In this document: positions 25,390 to 33,926 of the stretch, piece after piece
Numbering within the stretch: position 1 is the stretch's first letter
Layout: every line of letters begins with the position of its first letter
Source: Methanomethylovorans sp. PtaU1.Bin093
Lineage (GTDB): Archaea > Halobacteriota > Methanosarcinia > Methanosarcinales > Methanosarcinaceae
Length of the DNA stretch: 46,698 nt
Direction: 5' to 3'
Assembly (NCBI RefSeq): GCF_002067275.1
Contig: NZ_MVQX01000010.1
Span: 1-46,698, forward strand
The notes under the pieces: generated by a model
Told to the model about the DNA's origin: nothing
Seen by the model: only the letters and a program-made list of their open reading frames with translations
Database searches by the model: none
Program-made: the position numbers and the translations under genes

Positions 25390-25977
25390 TCATTGCGTCA
25401 TACGTTCCGTTGCCTTTACAAGCATGCCTTCAGAGCCCTTATCACTTATCTTTTTAGCAGGCACTCCTGCGATCGAGACGTTGGGCTCCAAAAAGGACCT
25501 GTTCACGACAGCATTTGCACCGATGGCTATTCCATTTGCTATTTCTATTTCTCCGAATATCTTGGCCCCGGGACCAATGTAAACATTGTCCCCTATTTTT
25601 GGTGCTACGTCCTCGTAGCCAGCTTTTGTCCCAATGTTCACACAGGCATGCAACCGGCAATTCGCTCCCACCCGTGTGGCAGTATTGACCACTATAGTGC
25701 CCCTGTGGGCAATGCTCAATCCCGGGCCAAAAACATTCAAAGGTATGGTAAATCCCAGTTTAGTGCTCAATGAGTAATATCTCCTTTTTAAAAGCAGAAG
25801 ATATGGCTTCCAAATAGGTGATCTTTTACAATTCTGATAGTATTCGACTTTCCTTAATAGACGTTCAAACGTCCAGATATGATCATAGTCGAAATGTTTA
25901 GGCTTTTTACCCTTTCTTGACAATGCAACCCTGTCTGCTTCCAGATAATACTTGTAGTCATCCTTCGATCTGATCAT
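25390..25977 (-). CDS. Serine acetyltransferase-like hexapeptide acyltransferase
   Basis: 195 residues. A helical N-terminal part (1-70) is followed by left-handed beta-helix repeats: GPGLSIAHRGTIVVN, LHACVNIGT, PKIGDNVYIGPGAKIFG, NGIAIGANAVVN. The His of HRGT or HACVNIGT is the likely catalytic base. The fold matches CysE-type serine O-acetyltransferases, but capsule-locus members of the same subfamily acetylate sugars. Its position at the edge of the polysaccharide genes, convergent with the GT4 gene, favours the sugar role. I cannot decide between the two from sequence alone. Confidence 0.82.
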   Translation of the reverse strand: MIRSKDDYKYYLEADRVALSRKGKKPKHFDYDHIWTFERLLRKVEYYQNCKRSPIWKPYLLLLKRRYYSLSTKLGFTIPLNVFGPGLSIAHRGTIVVNTATRVGANCRLHACVNIGTKAGYEDVAPKIGDNVYIGPGAKIFGEIEIANGIAIGANAVVNRSFLEPNVSIAGVPAKKISDKGSEGMLVKATERMTQ

Positions 25978-26315
25978 TTATATCACAGTTTTTGACTCAC
26001 AGTTAAGAGATATTTGTTTGAAACATATGATGTGAATTCCAACACAATCTTAATGCCGGACTCTGGATTTGTCCGTCTTTAAATATAAATATATCCATCT
26101 TAAATTATCATTATACTTGAATAGTGCACCTGCATGCGATCCTAACTTTCTGTGCGATCCGGGCCTGTAACATCTATTGTTAGTGGTATTGCAGGCTTGA
26201 AAAACTTCCGAGCAACAGATTTAAATAAGTTCTCATAAATTCTCATATTATATTGCTGTAGGCACATTACAGGTGCTTCAGATATTTACGACCCTTAAAG
26301 AAGAGAGGTGATGAT
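25978..26315. promoter_or_regulatory. Divergent promoter region between the acyltransferase and camH
   Basis: 338 AT-rich bases with no gene. TTTAAATATAAATATATC at about 26077-26095 is the strongest TATA-like stretch, usable on either strand. A direct repeat TTCTCATAA/TTCTCATAT at about 26231-26250 precedes camH by some 70 bases. AGAGGTGAT at 26304-26312 is the camH ribosome binding site. Confidence 0.5.
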
Positions 26316-26861
26316 ATGCAATTGGAAAACCCACAGAAACAACGACCAAAGATAAGTAAAAAAGCATGGATCTCTGAAACCGCCATCATCATTGGAAATG
26401 TCCATATCGGTGACAATGTGTTTGTGGCGCACAATGCTATCATCAGGGCAGATGAACCTTGTTCTTCTATCGTCATCAGCGATGGTTGCAATGTGCAGGA
26501 TAATGTGATCATACATGCTCTGTCACATTCTCAGGTCCTCATCGGTCCTGAGACATCCCTTGCCCATGGCTGCATAGTACACGGTCCTTGCAAGATCGGA
26601 ACGAGATGTTTCGTCGGATTTGGTTCAGTGGTCTTTGACTGTATCATCGGAGATGATACTCTGGTAATGCATAATGCCACGGTGCGCAAGATCATCGTCC
26701 CGGATGGAAAAGTGATACCAGACGGTATGGCCATTAACAGGCAGGCTGCTGTGGAAGACCTGGGTGACGTTACGCCTGACCTGACAGAGTTCAAAGGGTC
26801 AGTTGTCAGGGCCAACATCGACCTGGTGCAGGGTTACCAGGCACTTGAAATGGAAGTATAA
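26316..26861 (+). CDS. camH: Gamma-class carbonic anhydrase homolog, CamH type
   Basis: 181 residues of left-handed beta-helix repeats. The three zinc/iron-binding His of the Methanosarcina Cam enzyme are all present (IIHALS, SLAHGC and IVHGP), as are the active-site Arg and Glu in IIRADEP. It lacks the signal peptide and the acidic loop with the proton-shuttle Glu of Cam, which makes it the cytoplasmic CamH-like form. It would interconvert CO2 and bicarbonate, useful for methanogenesis and for PEP carboxylase. AGAGGTGAT precedes the ATG; a nearby ATG at 26311 is less well placed. It stands alone in its transcript as far as can be seen. Confidence 0.88.
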   Translation: MQLENPQKQRPKISKKAWISETAIIIGNVHIGDNVFVAHNAIIRADEPCSSIVISDGCNVQDNVIIHALSHSQVLIGPETSLAHGCIVHGPCKIGTRCFVGFGSVVFDCIIGDDTLVMHNATVRKIIVPDGKVIPDGMAINRQAAVEDLGDVTPDLTEFKGSVVRANIDLVQGYQALEMEV

Positions 26862-26920
26862 AGTAAATGATCAGGAAAGCTTGCGAACATCTTTTAAGAT
26901 AAGAGGAAGGAGGATATAGA

Positions 26921-27199
26921 TCAGATATATTTCCCTTCCATTTTATCCATTACAGTTTTCCCCTTATCCGTAAGCATATACTTTTTCCACGTGGTCTTTG
27001 TGGGGGTAAGGCATTCTATTAGTCCCATGTCCTCCAGTTCTTTCAAAGCGCGGCTGATATTCTGGGTAGACCTGTTGTTCTCATGTGCAATATCAGAAGC
27101 ATTGGCAACTTTATGCTTATTCATATATTCCATGAGTATAAGTCGCCTGTCCACACTAATTATCCATTTGAGCAGTTCATCCATTGCAATCTCTGTCAT
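26921..27199 (-). CDS. Winged-helix HTH transcriptional regulator (MarR/ArsR-like)
   Basis: 92 residues. NKHKVANASDIAHENNRSTQNISRALKELEDMGLIECL is a winged-helix DNA-binding motif with the recognition helix around NISRALKELE, and the wing is at TTWKKYMLTDKGK. There is no ligand domain, so it is probably a small dimeric repressor. TTAATATATACTAAATA upstream looks like its TATA region. Its target is unknown; it is convergent with camH. Confidence 0.85.
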   Translation of the reverse strand: MTEIAMDELLKWIISVDRRLILMEYMNKHKVANASDIAHENNRSTQNISRALKELEDMGLIECLTPTKTTWKKYMLTDKGKTVMDKMEGKYI

Positions 27200-27853
27200 G
27201 GTCTTCCCATCACAATTACGTATTTAGTATATATTAATTGGTGTTAAAATCCTATGGTCCCTCATGCACAAATATGTTATGTATCAAGACTGGCTCTGTA
27301 GAAATCCAACTTGATCAAAGTCTACAATCAACATTCTACTTCTCTAAAAGGAACGCAAAGGCGCAAGGCCGTCAAGACGCAAGGATATAATTCTTTGCGC
27401 CTTTGCGTTGATTATAAGGTAGGGTTTCTACATAGCTCTACTGAAATCGTTGAGGCTTCCTCAGTCATTGACTATTATTTACATAGGGAAATATAATCCA
27501 GGTAGTTTCGTAGGAATGTTGGAGGTAGTATCTGAAAAGCATCCTTATACACCCTCAAGATACTCATTTCCCTTACCAATACAATGATTTTCATTGCTCG
27601 TAGTCTATTTCTCGTGTCTTATTGAACAGAATGGGGTTGAGATATTTAATACCTAGCGTATGTAGATGCAAACTAACCCGAGATGGTTGCAACTCTACAT
27701 AGGGTGGAACATTCTATTAGTTTCTAATTCTGTTAGTTTATTGATAATCTATGAATTACACAAAAAACTATGAGTTGCTTGGAAAAAAGAAGGTTACACT
27801 TGAAGTATCGTATTTTTCCCAGAAAAAATAGGAAAAGAAAAGCATTGCTGATG
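27200..27853. other. Low-coding region containing a MITE-like palindrome
   Basis: Apart from the palindromic element at 27292-27437 I see no gene. A small frame across the palindrome is a by-product of its sequence. The rest (27440-27850) is AT-rich with no ribosome binding site in front of any frame of useful length. Confidence 0.5.
27292..27437. repeat. MITE-like nested inverted-repeat element
   Basis: Outer ends GGCTCTGTAGAAATCC (27292-27307) and GGGTTTCTACATAGCT (27422-27437) are imperfect inverted repeats (13 of 16). Inside is a perfect 15-base inverted repeat, AACGCAAAGGCGCAA at 27352-27366 and its complement at 27395-27409, with a 28-base loop. About 146 bp in all, with no coding capacity. 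The size and nested palindromes fit a miniature transposon or REP-like element. No clear target-site duplication is visible. Confidence 0.55.
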
Positions 27854-28462
27854 TTACACTCCACCCAGCTTTGTGAAAGCAGAGAGATGATTATAGGAGC
27901 CTTGCAGCAGGTTGCTATAGACAGTCTTGATATCTTTGTGTGTAGTAGTAGGAATGGCGTTGTTTAAATCCTTAATGTCCGTTTTTTCAATTAATACACC
28001 TACGTTAAGTGCCTTCTGCCTGGATTCTTTTCCCTGTATGATCAACTGGTCATAGAGTTTCTGTAACTCATCATTAGTGAATACTCCCGGCTCTGTTTCA
28101 GCTGCCGGATCCGCCACGCCGTATCTATCTAGCAATGATTTCACTGCATCTGTGTGTTTCTGCTCACTCATAGCAATATTGTTGAAGATGGGCATATTCC
28201 ATTCTTTGTAGAGGCAGCTATACACATCTCTTGCTAACTTCTCTTCCTCTCGCAAGTATTGGAGATCCTCTATTTCTTCATCAGTCAAACCAGTAGCCTG
28301 TACAGTTGTACCTGGTGTACTCACATACAAGCAGACACCATTATCATTCTGCATCTTACCATTTACGCCATATCCGGCTTTTGCAGATACTGCTCCTATT
28401 GCCAGCATGCTAACAACAAGGACTGCAATAGAAACATAAGCAATTGTTCGTAGACCTCTCAT
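27854..28462 (-). CDS. DUF2202 (ferritin-like) exported protein
   Basis: 202 residues. An N-terminal signal peptide (VLVVSMLAIGAVSAKA) is followed by the DUF2202 domain: LQYLREEEKLARDVYSCLY, MPIFNNIAMSEQKHTDAVK and LLDRYG. The E-E-K-x-A-R-D-V-Y and S-E-x-x-H helices are those of ferritin-like four-helix bundles and supply Glu/His for a di-metal site. It is exported to the cell surface or envelope, and the function in archaea is unknown. GGAG lies nine bases before the ATG. It sits alone in a low-coding zone between the MITE-like repeat and the hsdR remnant. Confidence 0.85.
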   Translation of the reverse strand: MRGLRTIAYVSIAVLVVSMLAIGAVSAKAGYGVNGKMQNDNGVCLYVSTPGTTVQATGLTDEEIEDLQYLREEEKLARDVYSCLYKEWNMPIFNNIAMSEQKHTDAVKSLLDRYGVADPAAETEPGVFTNDELQKLYDQLIIQGKESRQKALNVGVLIEKTDIKDLNNAIPTTTHKDIKTVYSNLLQGSYNHLSAFTKLGGV

Positions 28463-28909
28463 CTATATTTCTCCTTTAGTTTGGATTACATGTTTTACAC
28501 GTTTTTCATCAGAGACCCATTGGGATATGCAGATAAATACATACTTTACTTTATGGTCACATTTCCTTCATGTGAAGAGTTTTCTAAGGATCAATATGCT
28601 TTATTTTGCTTGAATAAACTTAATAAATGCTTAGAAGCCAGATGATGGGAACTTTTTAGATATCTTACTATTAGTTTCCGGTTAAGGAGAATTCTTGCTT
28701 GAAGCTATTGATTTTACACCAGATGTCTGCCATAATGTATGACCGAATTTCATGAAATCAATACTTGTTCCAGTATGCAATTTATTCGATTCTTTAACAA
28801 CTGTAAAATAAAGTTAAACACCTTTGGTTTGTAACTTATGAGTTTTGAAATCATGCCTTATTGACAGTAATGCCAATATCATAAAAGGAAGGAAAACTAC
28901 AATTACCTT
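28463..28909. other. Intergenic region upstream of the DUF2202 gene
   Basis: About 450 AT-rich bases with stops in all frames and no recognisable gene. The near end must hold the DUF2202 promoter; no single TATA box stands out. Confidence 0.45.
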
Positions 28910-29260
28910 TCAACCCACCGCCACCCATTCCTGTGATAACACTTCTGACTGCATCAACACGGTTTGAGTGGCCTTCTCCTGCTTGCCGGTAACGCAGGAT
29001 ACGCTTTACAAGCATCTGTGTATGAACATTCTCTCGAACGATTCAGTAAATTCCCCTGCAATAGTCCGAAGGGTATCACTTTGACAGCACTGTCATTCGT
29101 TTCAAGGACATAATAGAACGCTATCTCATCTTCGGTCAGGTCCAATGCTTCTTCACGTTCATTTGCCTGCCAAGATCGATGCGTTCCTTAATAACCTGAG
29201 CAACTTCTATGTAACGGTTATGATAGCTTCTCAGAGCCATCTCAAGCATCTCTGAATTCT
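28910..29260 (-). pseudogene. hsdR: Remnant of type I restriction enzyme R subunit (hsdR), 3' end only
   Basis: On the minus strand, joining frames gives the typical HsdR C-terminus: NSEMLEMALRSYHNR, YIEVAQVIKERIDLG, then a frameshift to LDLTEDEIAFYYVLETNDSA, a shift to TLRTIAGE, another to VRENVHTQMLVKRILR, and finally QEKATQTVLMQSEVLSQEW before a stop at 28910. At least three frameshifts make it non-functional. The rest of hsdR, and hsdM and hsdS, are absent, so a whole type I system has been lost. The 5' break lies next to copies of the transposon-end-like sequence at 29258-29291. Confidence 0.85.
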
Positions 29261-29277
29261 ACAAAGCCCAAATAAGC

Positions 29278-29291
29278 ATTTCTACAGAGCC
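29278..29291. repeat. Second copy of the transposon-end-like 14-mer, inverted
   Basis: ATTTCTACAGAGCC is the exact reverse complement of GGCTCTGTAGAAAT at 27292-27305. A related copy, TTCTACAAAGCCC, lies just before it at 29258-29270. Together they bracket about 2 kb holding the DUF2202 gene and the hsdR remnant. This may mark the ends of a decayed mobile element. Confidence 0.45.
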
Positions 29292-29420
29292 GGAATCACA
29301 TGGTTGATACGACCTGTAACTTTTCCCATGGGAAGGTAGAATAAGCATGTTATTGACTTATAGATATGATATCTCCGAGGAAGAAGGATATTAGGAGTAA
29401 TCTATATAGTTTAATAAAAG

Positions 29421-29430
29421 CTTATAAATG
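29421..29430 (+). promoter_or_regulatory. TATA box of the PhoU-like gene
   Basis: CTTATAAATG would place the transcript start near 29450, inside the palindrome at 29445-29472. Confidence 0.5.
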
Positions 29431-29444
29431 AAATCTTTTTATTG

Positions 29445-29472
29445 GTTGATACAATGCTATTATTGTATCAAC
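29445..29472. promoter_or_regulatory. Perfect palindrome, probable operator of the PhoU-like gene
   Basis: GTTGATACAAT (29445-29455), spacer GCTATT, ATTGTATCAAC (29462-29472): two perfect 11-base arms. It covers the predicted transcription start and ends 19 bases before the first ATG. This geometry fits a dimeric repressor site; the N-terminal AbrB-like domain of the downstream protein makes self-regulation a possibility (inference). Confidence 0.55.
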
Positions 29473-29491
29473 ATTAAATATAGATAGATAT

Positions 29492-30574
29492 ATGGGAAAT
29501 CCATCATGTTTATGTATTCTGAATAAGTATATGCAAATATACCAAAATATAGGGTGTGTTGTTATAAATTATGAGCAAAGAAAGATCCAATTGACAGGTG
29601 GTTCCACATATATTGTTTCTTTACCCATCAAATGGGTACGCGACTGCGGTCTTAACTCTGGGGACACCTTAACGCTTATTCCACAAAGCGATTGCACTCT
29701 TTTGTTATCTGCCGATTCAAAGATGGATAACAGGAAACAGGAATCTGTGATCGAGATATCTCAGGAGGATACGCTAGAAGATAATTTCAGGGTACTTGTG
29801 TCCCATTATCTTGCAGGATCTGATCTTATCCGACTGGTCTCAAGCAAAGGATTCCATGCAATGGACCGTAAGTTCTTCAAGGATGTTACCCGCCAGCGCC
29901 TCATTGGTATCGAGGTTATTGAGGAATCAAGAAATGAGATAGTGCTGCAAAGCCTTATGAACTACCAGGAACTACCACTGGACAAAGCCTTGCAGAACAT
30001 GTCCCGGCTCATCACTTCGATGCTCGAGGATGTGATGCTTGCCCTGAGGGAACATGATCTGGAACTTGCCAAAGATATAGTCAACAGGGATAATGAAGTG
30101 GACAGATTCTATCTTCTGACCGTAAGGCAATTAAAATCCGCTGTAGAAGATCCGAAACTTGCTGAGAAAATAGGAATAGAAAGACCCCGTCAGTGCCTGG
30201 GATACAGGCTTGTTACGAAGATCATCGAGCGCATAGGGGACCATGTGGAAAGGATAGCACGGCAGATCATTTTAATGGATACCGTGGTCCCTGAAAAGGA
30301 TGCCGTCTTTGCCATGGGAAACCTGGCCCAGAAGGTTTTTGCTGACTCCATAAAGGCCTTGGAAGAAAAGGACACCAAGTACTCGAACAAGGTCGTCAAT
30401 TACGCGAGGAAGTTCGAGGATTACACCATTATGCGCAATGAGCAGGTAACATCACGCTGCATATCCGAGCAAATGGGCTCCATAATCGAGAGCCTCAAAA
30501 GGATTTCTGAATATAGTGCCGATATAGCTGAAATGTCCATTAACATGAGCTCAGAAAGAGACAGGGGAAAATAA
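29492..30574 (+). CDS. Archaeal PhoU-family regulator with N-terminal AbrB-like domain
   Basis: Up to 360 residues. YEQRKIQLTGGSTYIVSLPIKWV near the N-terminus is an AbrB/SpoVT-type DNA-binding hairpin. The remainder is helical with two PhoU repeats containing the metal-binding patterns DNEVDRFYLL and ERIGDHVERIA. Such proteins are thought to regulate phosphate uptake or related membrane transport. The start is uncertain: ATG 29492 and ATG 29531 both lack a ribosome binding site, and homologs usually begin close to the RKIQLTGG segment. No pst transporter genes are nearby. It is convergent with dapL. Confidence 0.85.
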   Translation: MGNPSCLCILNKYMQIYQNIGCVVINYEQRKIQLTGGSTYIVSLPIKWVRDCGLNSGDTLTLIPQSDCTLLLSADSKMDNRKQESVIEISQEDTLEDNFRVLVSHYLAGSDLIRLVSSKGFHAMDRKFFKDVTRQRLIGIEVIEESRNEIVLQSLMNYQELPLDKALQNMSRLITSMLEDVMLALREHDLELAKDIVNRDNEVDRFYLLTVRQLKSAVEDPKLAEKIGIERPRQCLGYRLVTKIIERIGDHVERIARQIILMDTVVPEKDAVFAMGNLAQKVFADSIKALEEKDTKYSNKVVNYARKFEDYTIMRNEQVTSRCISEQMGSIIESLKRISEYSADIAEMSINMSSERDRGK

Positions 30575-30602
30575 GATCCACACTCGTCTCTTCTGATCAA
30601 CT

Positions 30603-31760
30603 TCATAATCTGAGCTTTTCCATTCTTGCAACTGCTTCATTGATCCTTTCCACGGATTGTGTCAGGGCGAACCTGATGTAGCCTTCGCCGTATTGGCCGA
30701 AACCCACTCCGGGAGTAGCCACTATCCCGGCCTTTTCAAGCAGCAGCTGTGAGAATCCCATAGAATCGTAACCCTTAGGAACCGGAACCCACATATAGAA
30801 TGTCGCTTTCGGAGGTTTAACATCTAGGCCTATACCCTGCAGACCTTTGAGCAGCGCATCCCTTCTCTTTTCATATATACGGTTCATGTCGCTTACACAC
30901 TGCTGGGAACTTGTAAGTGCGGTGATCCCTGCCTTCTGTATAGCATCAAATGCACCGGAATCTATGTTCGATTTTACCTTTCCAAGCCCTTTAATAAGTT
31001 TTTCGTTACCTACTGCAAAACCCAGGCGCCATCCGGTCATATTATAGGTCTTCGAAAGAGAAAAAAGTTCAATGCCAACATCCATGGCACCATCCACGCT
31101 CAGGAAGCTTGATGCCTGATATCCTTCATAGACCATTTCGGAATATGCATTGTCATGTACCACAATCAGATCATTGTCCTTTGAGAATTCCACAACCTCT
31201 TCAAAAAAAGATCTGTCAGCTGTTGCCGATGTAGGATTGTTCGGATAATTGATGAACATCAGTTTCGCCCTTGCCAGCATATCCGCTGGTATGGCATCAA
31301 GGTCTGGCAGGAACCCGTTCTCTTCCAGAAGCGGCATTATAAAAGGTTCCCCCCCTGCGAACTGTGTGCCTATCTTATATACCGGATAAGCCGGATCAGG
31401 ACACAACACCACGTCACCCGGGTTGATGAAAGCCAGAGGAATATGAGCAACACCTTCCTTGGAGCCTATAAGTGTAAGTGTCTGGTTCACAGGATCTATG
31501 TTAATATCCTTTGTTTCACGGCACCACCTGGCAGCAGCTTTCCTGAACTCTAACATACCAGTATACGATGGGTATCTGTGTGTGGCAGGATCCCTGACCG
31601 CCTGGCACATGGATTCCACTATATGCGAAGGGGTGGGCTGATCAGGATCACCTATACCAAGATCTATCACATCTACTCCTTTTGCCAACATCCTGGCTTT
31701 GGATTCATCGATCGCTGCAAAGAGGTAAGGTGGTAGAGCATTGATTCTGTCTGCGTACAT
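30603..31760 (-). CDS. dapL: LL-diaminopimelate aminotransferase
   Basis: 385 residues of the fold-type I PLP aminotransferases, DapL group. DapL makes LL-diaminopimelate directly from tetrahydrodipicolinate and glutamate in lysine synthesis, the usual archaeal route. Key segments are DLGIGDPDQPTP, NYPNNPTSA, VHDNAYSEMVYEG and the PLP-lysine motif SLSKTYNMTGWRLG, with the carboxylate-binding Arg in YIRFAL. The C-terminal PGVGFGQYGEG is typical of the group. A broader aspartate-type aminotransferase is the alternative. It is divergent from the first histidine kinase. Confidence 0.9.
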   Translation of the reverse strand: MYADRINALPPYLFAAIDESKARMLAKGVDVIDLGIGDPDQPTPSHIVESMCQAVRDPATHRYPSYTGMLEFRKAAARWCRETKDINIDPVNQTLTLIGSKEGVAHIPLAFINPGDVVLCPDPAYPVYKIGTQFAGGEPFIMPLLEENGFLPDLDAIPADMLARAKLMFINYPNNPTSATADRSFFEEVVEFSKDNDLIVVHDNAYSEMVYEGYQASSFLSVDGAMDVGIELFSLSKTYNMTGWRLGFAVGNEKLIKGLGKVKSNIDSGAFDAIQKAGITALTSSQQCVSDMNRIYEKRRDALLKGLQGIGLDVKPPKATFYMWVPVPKGYDSMGFSQLLLEKAGIVATPGVGFGQYGEGYIRFALTQSVERINEAVARMEKLRL

Positions 31761-31902
31761 CTTTTCACCTGTAGAAGGTTCCTCTGAAGGACCTGCACGT
31801 TATACTTTGCGCATATTTAATAAATATGGCTATTGGTTATTGTGCCACATGTATCTGTGGAAATCCTTTTATACAAATATTATAATTATATAAATATAAT
31901 AA

Positions 31903-33786
31903 ATGACCTTGACAAACGACACCTGCGTCTTAGGAGAATGTGCGTCGAACATTCAAGAAAAAGCCACAGACAATTCATTTGCATTGCTGAAGATAATCAG
32001 TCTACTTAACTCCAGCCTGCCGGTACATTCTCTTATAAGTATGCTTGTAAGGTCGTTGCCTGAAGCAATGCTACCTCTTCAGGTATACGGCATCACTGTA
32101 AAAATGGATGGAAAGATCTACGGATACCCGGAAAACGGCCAGTACCCATCTATATCCGTGGATGTGGCAGTACATGGAAAGATCCGTGGCTACATATCAG
32201 CATTGTACAATAAAGAGAGACAAAATTCTGAACAATGGACACAGGCACATGAGATCCTCAATATTCTTTCCGGCTCTCTAAGCAATCTGATCGAAAAGAA
32301 AGAGCTTGAAAGAATATCTCTGGAAAGCACCCGACGCTACAGTGCCCTTTTCCACAATTGCCCGGTAGGGCTTTTCACGGACAAGAAAGGTAATATCGTT
32401 CATTGCAACCATAAACTTACACAAATACTGGACATGCCCGAGAACAAGATAATAGGGCTCCAAGTTACTGATATAATAGACAATGAAATGATCTGGAAGC
32501 TGTTCTCCTCACATAAGCTGTCTCCAGAACCTGTTAAGACCGAGCACGAGGTAGATCTGAAAAAAGGGCCTGTAAAACTTCGTTCCATATACCTGCCGGA
32601 ACTGACACCCGAAGGTGAATTAAAGGGCGGCCTTGGAATAATAGAAGACATAACAAGGATAGAGGAAGCAGAACAGGTCCAGCAGCAACAAAAGAAACTC
32701 CTGGTCAATACTTTTAACGCGATCAATGATCTGATACTGGTCCTCGACAGGGACCTAAGGATCGTGAGCAGTAACTGGAAAGGTCTTGAGGACATATCCG
32801 AAGAAGAACGCCAAAAACACCCCTATCGTAATGAGGTCCTTACACCCAACGCAGATCCATGTGAAAGTTCCCATATTCTTGAAGCTTTTGCTACAGGTAT
32901 TCCTAAAGAGGCATTTTGGACAAATCCCGCAGATGGAAGCATCAAAGAGATGAAAGCTTACCCTATCTTCGATGAAGAGGGGGAGGCAATAATGATCGTT
33001 GAACATCTGAGGGACATAACTGAAATAAAGCGCTCGGAAGAAAACCTCATGAAGGCCAATCAAGAGCTGGCAAATGCATATGAGAGCCTGAAATCCCTGG
33101 AAAGGCTCAAAAATGAATTCCTTTCTAATCTTCAGCACGAGATCAATACGCCCCTTACGAGTATCAAAGGCTTCAGTGAACTTGTACATGACGAAGATCT
33201 TGGACCATTGAACGCCGAACAGAAAAAAGCAATGAATAGAGTTGTTGAGAAAACAAAACAACTACAAACGGTCCTGGATTCCCTGCTGTTCGTCAGTTCT
33301 GCAACCCATGGTGCTATCAAGTATAATTTTGAACATTTATCGATAACCAATATGCTACATATTTCTTTGAATATAGTAAGTGAGAAGCTGAAACATAAAG
33401 GTCTTGAACTGGAAGCAAGTATACCCTCAAAGCTACCTGAAATTATTGGTGATATCGATTATTTGCCCCGGGTCTTTGTTCACATTCTTGATAATGCGAT
33501 CAAATTCACAGATAGAGGCGGAAAGGTCACAGTATCCCTCACTGAAGAAAAAGGATCTGTCCATTTGATCATCAATGATACGGGCATTGGTATAGCTGAA
33601 GCGGATATTGGAAAAGTTTTTCAGATGTTCTTCCAGTTAGATGGATCTTCAACCCGTAATTACGGAGGTAACGGATTGGGGCTATTTATGTGCAAGATCA
33701 TAATCGAAGAGCATAAAGGCAAGATCTGGATCAATAGCAAGGAAGGCCAGGGTACTACAGTACATATACTGCTCCCCCATACATAG
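31903..33786 (+). CDS. Soluble PAS-domain sensor histidine kinase
   Basis: 627 residues without membrane segments. An N-terminal GAF-like region (about 20-130) is followed by PAS domains at about 143-255 (FHNCPVGLFTDKKGNIVHCN) and 268-375, a HisKA helix pair with phosphoacceptor His412 in LSNLQHEINTPLTS, and an HATPase_c domain (N-box HILDNAIKFTD, G-boxes NDTGIGIA and GGNGLGLF). It should sense a cytoplasmic signal and autophosphorylate. No response regulator is nearby. The promoter is very AT-rich and the ATG probably leaderless. An oligo-T run at 33829-33835 follows the stop, so the second kinase is likely a separate transcript. Confidence 0.92.
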   Translation: MTLTNDTCVLGECASNIQEKATDNSFALLKIISLLNSSLPVHSLISMLVRSLPEAMLPLQVYGITVKMDGKIYGYPENGQYPSISVDVAVHGKIRGYISALYNKERQNSEQWTQAHEILNILSGSLSNLIEKKELERISLESTRRYSALFHNCPVGLFTDKKGNIVHCNHKLTQILDMPENKIIGLQVTDIIDNEMIWKLFSSHKLSPEPVKTEHEVDLKKGPVKLRSIYLPELTPEGELKGGLGIIEDITRIEEAEQVQQQQKKLLVNTFNAINDLILVLDRDLRIVSSNWKGLEDISEEERQKHPYRNEVLTPNADPCESSHILEAFATGIPKEAFWTNPADGSIKEMKAYPIFDEEGEAIMIVEHLRDITEIKRSEENLMKANQELANAYESLKSLERLKNEFLSNLQHEINTPLTSIKGFSELVHDEDLGPLNAEQKKAMNRVVEKTKQLQTVLDSLLFVSSATHGAIKYNFEHLSITNMLHISLNIVSEKLKHKGLELEASIPSKLPEIIGDIDYLPRVFVHILDNAIKFTDRGGKVTVSLTEEKGSVHLIINDTGIGIAEADIGKVFQMFFQLDGSSTRNYGGNGLGLFMCKIIIEEHKGKIWINSKEGQGTTVHILLPHT

Positions 33787-33828
33787 GGTTGAAGAAATAA
33801 AAAGTAAGAGCTGATCATTATAATTGGC

Positions 33829-33835
33829 TTTTTTT
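33829..33835 (+). terminator. Oligo-T run after the first histidine kinase
   Basis: Seven consecutive T residues about 43 bases after the stop codon, a plausible archaeal termination site. Confidence 0.4.
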
Positions 33836-33926
33836 CCTATCTGGAAAAACCTGTCCTTTATATTATGCTAATGTTTCCCTGCAATGGCTGAAAAGATATT
33901 TAATCCATAATGAGCCAAAAAACCAT

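Noticed and set aside
26231..26250. Short direct repeat TTCTCATAA/TTCTCATAT before camH as a regulatory site
   Set aside because: Too short and AT-rich to separate from chance without comparison to relatives.
27311..27496. 61-codon open frame across the palindrome
   Set aside because: It is produced by the inverted repeat itself, has no ribosome binding site and no protein-like pattern.
27515..27600. 39-codon minus-strand frame (MKIIVLVREMSIL...) as a small gene or transposase remnant
   Set aside because: No ribosome binding site and no recognisable similarity.
28954..29145. 63-codon minus-strand frame taken as an intact small gene
   Set aside because: Its first 20 residues are an internal piece of HsdR and the rest is out of frame; it is part of the pseudogene.
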